DNA of 5,909 nt from Rhizobiaceae bacterium (GTDB lineage Bacteria; Pseudomonadota; Alphaproteobacteria; Rhizobiales; Rhizobiaceae): assembly GCA_028865845.1 (NCBI GenBank), contig JAGWJK010000320.1:1-5909 (forward strand), written 5' to 3'. The translations under genes and the position numbers were made by a program. Position 1 is the stretch's first letter. The number at the start of each line of letters is the position of its first letter. The notes under the pieces were generated by a model. The model saw only the letters and a program-made list of their open reading frames with translations, was not told the origin of the DNA and did not search any database. Of this stretch, positions 1-5,292 are shown in pieces.

Positions 1-1178
1 TGCTGGATATTCTCGTTGCTGGCCCCGTCGAGCGTGTTGTTGTAGCCGAGGGTCTGGGCATAGATATTGCCGCCCCCGCTCATGAGGTTGCCGGCGCCGT
101 ACTGTTGCAGATAGCTGTTCGGCAAGGCAGCAGTGCTGCCATTGATCACGTTTTCGACGCCCAGCTGCTGGAGGTTGCTGTTGTCGTCGCCACTGATCTC
201 GTTGCTGAAACCGTAGTTCTGGATGTTGTCGTTGCCGTCGCCGCTGATGATGTTGGAGTCGCCGATCGCGATGCCGCCGGACAGGCCGATGCCGCGGGTG
301 CTGTTGTTGGTGCCGACCACGTAGACGTAGTCGCTGTTGCCGACGATGCTGTTGGTGTTGCCGCTGATCGTGCCGTTGCCAAGGCCGTAGACGGTGTTGC
401 TGAAACCCGTGATCGAGATCTTGCTATTGCTATTGCCGATGACGTTGCTTCCGCCGGTGACGGCGACATTGGTGTTATTGGCGGCCACGCTGTTGCTGAG
501 GCCGGAGACCATGATGTTGCTGTTGGCGGTTCCGGTGATGGTGTTGCTATTGCCGATCAGGTAGCCCGCGCTGTTGCCGGCCACCATGCTGTTGCTGTAG
601 CCGAGCGCCGTCCAGCCGACGCCCGAGACCTTGCTGTTATATCCGATGGCAGTGCTGAAATTACCCGTGGCCGAGGCTTGGCTGCCGATGGCGATGGAGC
701 CGGTGCCGGTGGCGGTCGTCTGCCCGCCAAGTGCCAGCGAATCCTGGCCGGTGGCCGCGGCAGTCTGGCCGATCGCGATCTGATTGCCAGTGGTCGTCGG
801 CGAACTGGCAACCGCCCCGCCGCCGATGGCGATCGAGCTGCCGGTCGATGGACCTGTGGCGGTCGCCTGGTTGCCGGCACCGGAGCCAATGGCAATACCG
901 TTGCCTGAGGCGGTTCCGTTGACGGCATATTGCGCCAGCGCGCCATTCGGCCCGAGGAGGCAGCCGATCGCCGCGAGTACGGCGGCCACGATTGCCCCAC
1001 GGCCAAGCGAACCGACGGAGCGCTTCTCGCCCATGCCGAGAATGCGGAAGGCCATGCGCAGGATGGCGGCTATGCGCCTTCTGGCCGCGCGGCTCGTCTG
1101 CCGGCCAGGATCTTTGCGGATATGCGATGCGAACTGTTCCTCAACGCCAGTCTTCTTGTTTATGCCACTCTTGCTCAC
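1..1178 (-). CDS. YadA-like trimeric autotransporter adhesin, N-terminal part (runs off window)
   Basis: Probable surface adhesin; 392 codons are visible and the C-terminus lies beyond the window edge. Residues 1-60 are a basic extension with an Arg-rich helix (RAARRRIAAILRMAFRIL). Residues 61-82 form a hydrophobic signal segment ending in ALA, with likely cleavage before Gln83. Residues 93-195 carry YadA-head-type repeats such as SIAIGSQASATG and STAIGYNSKVSG. From about residue 205 a 16-17-residue Asn/Gly-rich repeat takes over (FSNEISGDDNSN, YNNTLDG), as expected of a beta-solenoid stalk or head. The GTG start is chosen because it overlaps the upstream gene's TGA and has GGAGGG 9 nt upstream; internal ATGs (residues 42, 49) lack a ribosome binding site. 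Known trimeric autotransporters in this order (for example Brucella BtaE) bind host surfaces. The membrane anchor is not visible, so the secretion type is inferred. It could instead be another beta-solenoid surface protein. Confidence 0.8.
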   Translation of the reverse strand, partial: MSKSGINKKTGVEEQFASHIRKDPGRQTSRAARRRIAAILRMAFRILGMGEKRSVGSLGRGAIVAAVLAAIGCLLGPNGALAQYAVNGTASGNGIAIGSGAGNQATATGPSTGSSIAIGGGAVASSPTTTGNQIAIGQTAAATGQDSLALGGQTTATGTGSIAIGSQASATGNFSTAIGYNSKVSGVGWTALGYSNSMVAGNSAGYLIGNSNTITGTANSNIMVSGLSNSVAANNTNVAVTGGSNVIGNSNSKISITGFSNTVYGLGNGTISGNTNSIVGNSDYVYVVGTNNSTRGIGLSGGIAIGDSNIISGDGNDNIQNYGFSNEISGDDNSNLQQLGVENVINGSTAALPNSYLQQYGAGNLMSGGGNIYAQTLGYNNTLDGASNENIQ

Positions 1179-1669
1179 TTACGTGTTCCCTCCGCCGCAC
1201 CGGCTCCGTCGGACGATTTCGTCCCTTGTTTCCCCGCGGAGCTCGGCGGGATCTGCGATTTGATGATGGCGAGCGCGTCGCGCTCTCCAAGGCGGACGAG
1301 GCTCTCGCACGCAGCGGAAAACCGTTCGTCATGCCTCTGCTTGGAATGAATGGCCTGATCGACACGCCCCGGAGGAAGGGCTTTCGACATCAGCGAGACG
1401 ATGGCGTCGAGCTGTTCGGCCGGCTCGCGATCGGCATAAAGCGGCTGCGTCAGCCCGAAGGCATAGTGGGCAAGCGCCTGGTCCAGCCGCTCACGCGTGA
1501 CCGTCGGCGAAAGGCGCGCCTCAAGCGTGCGCGCCGCATGGCCCAGGCGCTTTTCACACTGCCCGAGGCGGCTCGCGAGCACCGGATCGGACCAAAACAT
1601 TTTGAAGACCTGCGGGTAAGGCAGGACCACGTTCAGGTGATTTGACGGTATGGATTGCAGGCTATTCAT
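1175..1669 (-). CDS. Hypothetical protein, 164 aa, between EAL and adhesin genes
   Basis: I do not recognise this protein. It has no signal peptide and no membrane segment, so it should be cytoplasmic. Residues 20-140 look mostly helical, with evenly spaced charged and hydrophobic residues (for example LASRLGQCEKRLGHAARTLE and ERLDQALAHYAFGL). The last 25 residues are a polar Ser/Gly/Lys tail. Two cysteines are present (C38, C121) without a metal-binding pattern. The ATG start overlaps the stop of the EAL gene (ATGA) and has GGGAGG 4 nt upstream (1674-1679). Its own TGA overlaps the GTG of the adhesin gene. This placement says it is made in step with both neighbours. It could be a regulator, an adaptor or a chaperone for the adhesin, but that is inference only. 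The gene call itself is strong because of the coupling and ribosome binding site. Confidence 0.85.
   Translation of the reverse strand: MNSLQSIPSNHLNVVLPYPQVFKMFWSDPVLASRLGQCEKRLGHAARTLEARLSPTVTRERLDQALAHYAFGLTQPLYADREPAEQLDAIVSLMSKALPPGRVDQAIHSKQRHDERFSAACESLVRLGERDALAIIKSQIPPSSAGKQGTKSSDGAGAAEGTRK
1188..1193 (-). promoter_or_regulatory. Ribosome binding site deciding the adhesin GTG start
   Basis: GGAGGG on the minus strand, 9 nt before GTG 1178. It lies inside the end of the 164-aa gene. It supports the GTG start and hence the long N-terminal extension of the adhesin. Confidence 0.7.
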
Positions 1670-2454
1670 CCGGCCTCCCGCAGGCGACCGTGGCCTCGTT
1701 TCTCGCCGGATTGCGGCGGCGCATCCGGTCTGGACAGGAGGAAGCCCTGCATATGCGTCGCGCCGGCATAGCGCGCCGCTTCATATTCTGCCTCGGTCTC
1801 GATGCCTTCGACCACGATCAGCGGCGCGACGCAGGAGGCAAAGCCCACCATATGCTGCAGGCTGTCACGCCCGTCCCGGCCCGGCCTGATATCCTGAACG
1901 AAGGATGCATCGATCTTGACGATATCGGCCGCCACCTGCAGCAGCCGTGCCGGCGTGGCAAAGCCCGTGCCAAAATCGTCGATCGCGATGAGGCAACCCA
2001 ACGCCCTGATCATCTTCAGATGTTCAATCGCGTTGCCGACGAGCGGATAGGTCTCGGTAATCTCGACGACGAGCCGTGAGGCAAGCTCCGGCTGACGCAT
2101 CACGAGGCTCAGAACTTCAGCGAAACGGCTCGGCGCGGACAGATTGGCAGCCGAAAGATTGCAGCCCAGCACAAGCGCCGAATCAGCCGCAAGGGCGTGC
2201 AGAACCATGTCCAGCATGCGGAAATCGAGATCGAAAGTGCAGTCGAGGCGTTCGAGCTGCGGCACGAATGCGCCGGCTTCGTGAACGGTGCCCTCCGCAT
2301 CGGTCAGGCGAGCCAGACACTCGGCATAGAGAATTTCGCTGGCGTCATCGACCTTATGGATGCGTTGAACGGCAAAGTGCAGGCCGCCCTCGGCAATTGC
2401 CTTTAAGATCAGGGCGTTATGTCCTGCGAAATCCGGATTTTCGCTGTCGATCAT
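1666..2454 (-). CDS. Stand-alone EAL-domain protein, putative c-di-GMP phosphodiesterase
   Basis: The 262-residue protein is almost entirely one EAL domain (about residues 15-243), the enzyme family that opens cyclic di-GMP to pGpG. The signature motif reads ECL instead of EAL, but Glu45 is kept. Other catalytic and metal-binding positions also look intact: Asn99 in CNLSAANL, EITE 131-134, Asp159-Asp160 in DDFGTG, Lys180 in KIDASFV, Glu216 in VEGIET and Gln236 in QGFLLSRP. There is no GGDEF, PAS or response-regulator domain and no membrane segment, so any signal input must come from expression or a partner. The ATG start has GGGAGG 4 nt upstream. It is the first gene of the operon and its stop overlaps the next start. 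Activity is likely from the residues; a purely c-di-GMP-binding or regulatory role cannot be excluded. Confidence 0.93.
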   Translation of the reverse strand: MIDSENPDFAGHNALILKAIAEGGLHFAVQRIHKVDDASEILYAECLARLTDAEGTVHEAGAFVPQLERLDCTFDLDFRMLDMVLHALAADSALVLGCNLSAANLSAPSRFAEVLSLVMRQPELASRLVVEITETYPLVGNAIEHLKMIRALGCLIAIDDFGTGFATPARLLQVAADIVKIDASFVQDIRPGRDGRDSLQHMVGFASCVAPLIVVEGIETEAEYEAARYAGATHMQGFLLSRPDAPPQSGEKRGHGRLREAG

Positions 2455-2458
2455 CTAG

Positions 2459-2464
2459 CCTCCC
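2459..2464 (-). promoter_or_regulatory. Ribosome binding site of the EAL gene
   Basis: GGGAGG on the minus strand, 4 nt before ATG 2454. The spacing is a little short, but the match to the anti-Shine-Dalgarno sequence is strong. Confidence 0.6.
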
Positions 2465-2607
2465 GCGGCTCTGAAGCCAGGAGGTCGTGTATAATCGGAG
2501 AGAAACGAGCCACGGCCGGGGAAGACATGGACAGGCTCCGAGCGGGAAACATCCGTTGCCCAAAACCTGTCTCTCCCATCTCCCAACCACCCCTTTATGC
2601 TCATGCG

Positions 2608-2647
2608 AAAAAGGACGTTTCTGTCCGTTTCCGGACATGTCGTTTTT
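2608..2647 (-). promoter_or_regulatory. Hairpin in the leader of the EAL-adhesin operon
   Basis: A perfect 6-bp stem (TGTCCG 2622-2627 with CGGACA 2632-2637, 4-nt loop) sits inside a second, imperfect stem. The outer arms are AAAAAGGAC (2608-2616) and GTCGTTTTT (2639-2647), with one mismatch. If the transcript starts upstream of it, this would fold in the 5' leader of the EAL gene. It does not match any riboswitch class I know. It could equally be a protein-binding inverted repeat. Confidence 0.3.
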
Positions 2648-2666
2648 GGGATAATCATTATCCCAA
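2646..2666. promoter_or_regulatory. Perfect 21-bp palindrome, candidate operator upstream of the EAL operon
   Basis: Two 10-bp arms (TTGGGATAAT and ATTATCCCAA) flank a single central base with no mismatch. It lies about 190-210 bp upstream of the EAL start in a region without genes. Odd-length palindromes of this size usually bind a dimeric regulator. The inner GATAAT-N-ATTATC resembles the core of an E. coli Fur box, but rhizobial iron and manganese regulators use other known sites, so no regulator is assigned. GATAAT on the minus strand also resembles a -10 box, but I found no -35 box at the right spacing. Confidence 0.5.
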
Positions 2667-3835
2667 GGCCAACGTGTTTTACGCCGACTCAATAAATAAA
2701 ATTCTAATACAATAATTTAGCAAATACTGTCAAATATCCAATTTGAACGCGCTTTTACTACTTTTGGGTCGTTTGCCGGCGAACCAAACCGATCCTGCGC
2801 TTAATCGCCATCGGCACTGATCGGCGCGCGATGAGAGATATCGGAGACGCGGTCAAAGGGAGGCATCGTGGCGGAATTTCCGGGCGAGGAACCAGCCGCT
2901 CGCTGCTTTCAATGTCCGGCAGCGGCGATGAAGCGAGCCTTGATGGACTGCTTACCGAATAGCGCGAAGATCATGAAAACGCGCCCGCAAACAAAACACA
3001 GACTCGTTTTCGAGCGGCTTCGACGATCACTTAATACATTGATTATATTATTATTTATCCAAAAATTTAGATATGACACGTCGCGGAAACCGCGATCGTG
3101 CGACAAAAATCAAACCAGCGTGTCCGCAAGAATATCGATCGATGAGGTGTTCGCGCCCACGATCTCCGGCCGGTCAAGACAGCTTGTCGGTTGGCGGCAA
3201 CCTCATTTCTCGACTGCCAATCGAAGCCGATCCGATTATCGCACGCGCCGACTGATCCGCCAAATTCTGTGCCAGGCACAAGATCGAAATGCGCTACATC
3301 GGTCACCGGCAACAACTATTAAGGGTTGTATATTTAGATTTCACCTTAAGCCAATCCGAGCGTTTTTTAGTAAGTCATAGCTATCTGGAGAGATATCGAG
3401 TTAGCCGAGCCACCCATTAGGAGTAGATGTCGCTCACGAGCCAATAGTGACATCAACCATAAGAGGAAGATATTAGTTTTTTATTAACTATACTTGAGTC
3501 TCCAAGGACGCCGCCTTCCTGGCCAGATCGCGCCGTAGGCGCTTCGCCCCCGAATTCGCAAGAATCCGCCCACCGTCATGATTGGTACGTCGTTTTCTTT
3601 CATCATGCTGATTCGGAAGAACCGCGTTGCGAAATGGCCCGATAAAACCGGCGTGATCTCGCCGGCTGGCGGGAACATTCCTTGCCAGCGGCGGTTTCAG
3701 CCTGCGGCTCATCGGGGCGCATAGCTGGCGCATGACGGCGCCGAAATCTTACTGCCGATACATACTCAATTGTTCGAAACACGACGCGCGACAAGCATTT
3801 CCGAGAGCCGTCCTATTGATAAGAAGGAGACGATA
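2667..3835. other. About 1.1 kb without a convincing gene
   Basis: This stretch has AT-rich patches (about 2680-2760 and 3030-3075) unlike the GC-rich genes around it. Open frames exist on both strands, but none has recognisable protein character. The best by start site is a GTG at 2868 with GGAGG 4 nt upstream, open to 3380. Its predicted protein is a basic mixture with no family resemblance. Hairpins are seen at 3077-3100 and 3426-3454, neither with an immediate T-run. No tRNA, rRNA, CRISPR array or transposase remnant was seen. A small RNA or a degraded gene is possible but not shown. Confidence 0.6.
3672..3696 (+). promoter_or_regulatory. Possible EcfG-type (general stress sigma factor) promoter
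   Basis: GGAAC at 3672-3676, a 16-nt spacer, then GGTT at 3693-3696. The alphaproteobacterial EcfG consensus is GGAAC-N16/17-CGTT, so one of nine positions differs. It points towards the DUF2934 gene but would leave a leader of about 130 nt. A match this short can occur by chance. Confidence 0.25.
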
Positions 3836-4063
3836 ATGCCGACCGAGCAAGGAACCGAATGGATCAGAAAGCGCGCTTATTCCCTGTGGGAACAGGCGGG
3901 CCGTCCGAACGGCCGCGATCAGGAACATTGGAACCAGGCAGCCGCCGAGCGGGAAGATCTGGAGCGCACCAAGGCTTCCGCCGACGGAAGCGAAGTCTTG
4001 AGCAAGGTCAAAACGAAAGCTGCGGCCGCAAAGAAACCGTCCACCAAGAAATCAAAGAGCTGA
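3836..4063 (+). CDS. Small DUF2934 domain protein
   Basis: A 75-residue protein. Residues 8-40 match the DUF2934 pattern: EWIRKRAYSLWEQAGRPNG followed by a Gln-Glu-His-Trp motif (29-32) and an acidic helix. The function of this family is not established. Residues 56-75 are a Lys/Ala/Ser tail (AAAAKKPSTKKSKS) like the tails of small nucleic-acid-binding proteins, but binding is only a guess. The ATG at 3836 is chosen because AAGGAG (3824-3829) lies 6 nt upstream; an in-frame ATG at 3770 would be longer but has no ribosome binding site. It stands alone and converges on the LacI-family gene. The sequence upstream has a possible stress sigma factor promoter. Confidence 0.88.
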   Translation: MPTEQGTEWIRKRAYSLWEQAGRPNGRDQEHWNQAAAEREDLERTKASADGSEVLSKVKTKAAAAKKPSTKKSKS

Positions 4064-4074
4064 CCTATCTCCAA

Positions 4075-4105
4075 GCGCCGGCCTGGCGTCCTCTTTATTG
4101 GCCGG
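4075..4105. terminator. Inverted repeats between convergent genes, possible terminator
   Basis: Two alternative stems lie in the 51-bp gap between the two stop codons. CGCC/GGCG (4076-4079 with 4085-4088) has a 5-nt loop and is followed by a loose T-rich stretch (TCCTCTTTATT). CCGGCC/GGCCGG (4078-4083 with 4100-4105) has a 16-nt loop. The position suits termination of the DUF2934 transcript, but neither has a clean T-run. Confidence 0.3.
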
Positions 4106-4114
4106 ATCCCGCTT

Positions 4115-5113
4115 CTATTTCTTCACAAAACCGGTTGTCGTGTTGCGAATGACCAGATGCGTGCCGAGCATATGCCTGACATCATGGGCAATGCCGGTCT
4201 GCAGCATCTGCATCAGCAGCGAGAGGGCAACCGTACCCGCTTCGACCGAGCGATTGGACACCGTGGTCAGCGACGGATAGGTCGCAGCCCCGAGCACGTC
4301 GTCGCATCCGACGACGCTGAAATCTTTCGGGATCGCGATACCGCGCTCGATGAGACCGGCAAGAATGCCCTGCGCCGTCAGATCATCGAAGGCAACGGCG
4401 GCCGTGGCGCCGGTCTTCAGGATAGCGCCAACCGCTTCCTTGCCGGCCTCGTAGGACGGAACGGGCGCGGCAACGGTTTCGACTTCGATCCCGAGCTTTG
4501 CTGCCGAATTGCGCACGGCAGCGCGGCGCTGCTTGTTCGACCATGAGGTTGGCGGACCGCTGACATAGACGATCTTGCGATGGCCGATTTCAGCGAGGTG
4601 GCGCACGGCCTCGCTGACGCCGGGCGCACTGTCGATCAGGATGCGCGGTATGCCCTCGACATCGCGATTGACCAGCACCAGCGGACGCATCGCGGCATGC
4701 GCGCGGATCTGCGCATCCGAAAGGCGCGACGACACCAGTACGACGCCTTCCACCTGGCCGGCAAAACGGCCGAGCAGCTTGTCTTCCTGCCTGGGGTCCT
4801 CGTCGGTATTGCCGAGAAAGACGCAGAAGTCGAACCGCTCCGCCTCGCTCTGCGCCGCGCGGATCAATGGCGGAAAAAAGGGATTGGCGACATCGGGCAC
4901 GATCAGCGCGACATTGCCGTGCCGGCCGGTGCTCAGCGCACGCGCGGTATGATTGGGCACATAGCCCAGCCGTTCGGCCGCTTCCTTGATGCGGGCCACC
5001 GTTTCCGGGCTCAGCATATCCGGGCGCGTGAAGGCACGCGATACGCTGGAGCGCGCAACCCCCGCCGCCGCCGCCACGTCGCTGATCGTCACGCCGTCCT
5101 TACGCCCCGTCAT
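4115..5113 (-). CDS. LacI-family transcriptional repressor
   Basis: A full-length 332-residue LacI/GalR regulator. The N-terminal helix-turn-helix is at residues 8-28 (VTISDVAAAAGVARSSVSRA), followed by the hinge region around NHTARALS (54-61). The ligand-binding domain starts at about residue 67 (NVALIVPDVANPFF) and contains the usual late motif SVVGCDDVLGAATYPSLTTV (266-285). The two recognition-helix positions that set operator choice, equivalent to LacI Tyr17 and Gln18, are Arg21 and Ser22. AAGGG lies 6 nt before the ATG. It is divergent from the sugar-phosphate deaminase gene, and a perfect LacI-type palindrome lies in the gap. It therefore probably represses that operon, and perhaps itself, until a sugar or sugar phosphate binds. 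The effector is unknown; an amino sugar would fit the neighbour. Confidence 0.95.
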   Translation of the reverse strand: MTGRKDGVTISDVAAAAGVARSSVSRAFTRPDMLSPETVARIKEAAERLGYVPNHTARALSTGRHGNVALIVPDVANPFFPPLIRAAQSEAERFDFCVFLGNTDEDPRQEDKLLGRFAGQVEGVVLVSSRLSDAQIRAHAAMRPLVLVNRDVEGIPRILIDSAPGVSEAVRHLAEIGHRKIVYVSGPPTSWSNKQRRAAVRNSAAKLGIEVETVAAPVPSYEAGKEAVGAILKTGATAAVAFDDLTAQGILAGLIERGIAIPKDFSVVGCDDVLGAATYPSLTTVSNRSVEAGTVALSLLMQMLQTGIAHDVRHMLGTHLVIRNTTTGFVKK

Positions 5114-5210
5114 TCTCTACCCTTGACGCAATGTGCATTCCGCAAGGCATTTCATATTTTCCGCTTCCGCTCAATATGACAGCGTCTGTTCATCGCGCTT
5201 TGCCGGCGTA

Positions 5211-5239
5211 TTGACGTGCAACCGGTTGCATGACATGTT
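5211..5239 (+). promoter_or_regulatory. Putative promoter of the deaminase operon
   Basis: TTGACG (5211-5216) is a good -35 box; 17 nt later lies CATGTT (5234-5239), which matches TATAAT at only three positions. The LacI-type operator fills the spacer, the classic place to block RNA polymerase. The transcript would start about 45-50 nt before the TTG start codon. Confidence 0.45.
5217..5230. promoter_or_regulatory. LacI-family operator
   Basis: TGCAACCGGTTGCA is a perfect 14-bp palindrome with the central CG typical of LacI/GalR operators (pattern TGNAANCGNTTNCA). It lies 103 bp from the repressor start and 62 bp from the deaminase start. Binding by the adjacent repressor is inferred from position and sequence. 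Confidence 0.75.
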
Positions 5240-5282
5240 TCGCTCCATTGTTCGAGCCGACCTTATTTGATAGCGGCATATT

Positions 5283-5286
5283 GGAG
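5283..5286 (+). promoter_or_regulatory. Ribosome binding site supporting the TTG start
   Basis: GGAG, 6 nt before TTG 5293. The only in-frame ATG upstream (5230) overlaps the operator and has no ribosome binding site, so the TTG is preferred. Confidence 0.55.
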
Positions 5287-5292
5287 ATTGTT

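Noticed and set aside
105..908. Long plus-strand open frame (267 codons) opposite the adhesin gene
   Set aside because: It is a shadow of the repeat-rich adhesin gene: the product is a monotonous Ala/Val/Asp sequence, while the minus frame shows a signal peptide and head repeats.
992..1645. Plus-strand open frame of 217 codons
   Set aside because: It lies opposite the end of the adhesin gene and the whole 164-aa gene, which are supported by overlaps and ribosome binding sites. The product is Arg-rich without family features.
2417..2692. Minus-strand open frame of 91 codons across the operon leader
   Set aside because: It overlaps the EAL start in another frame, has no family resemblance and no ribosome binding site better than that of the EAL gene.
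3426..3454. Nine-base imperfect hairpin (GATGTCGCT/AGTGACATC with one G-U pair)
   Set aside because: The loop is 11 nt and the nearest T-run is more than 20 nt away, so it is not a convincing terminator. No gene ends nearby.
3488..3733. Minus-strand open frame of 81 codons with an Arg/Lys-rich end (AKRLRRDLARKAASLETQV)
   Set aside because: The C-terminal third looks helical and has GC-rich third positions, but there is no ribosome binding site at the start and no recognised family. A small real gene or a remnant cannot be excluded.
5123..5145. Possible second operator near the repressor start (TTGACGCAATGTGCATTCCGCAA-like half symmetry)
   Set aside because: Only the short AATG/CATT arms match; the outer positions fail when compared with the reverse complement.
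4580..5179. Plus-strand open frame of 199 codons
   Set aside because: Antisense to the clearly recognised LacI-family gene.
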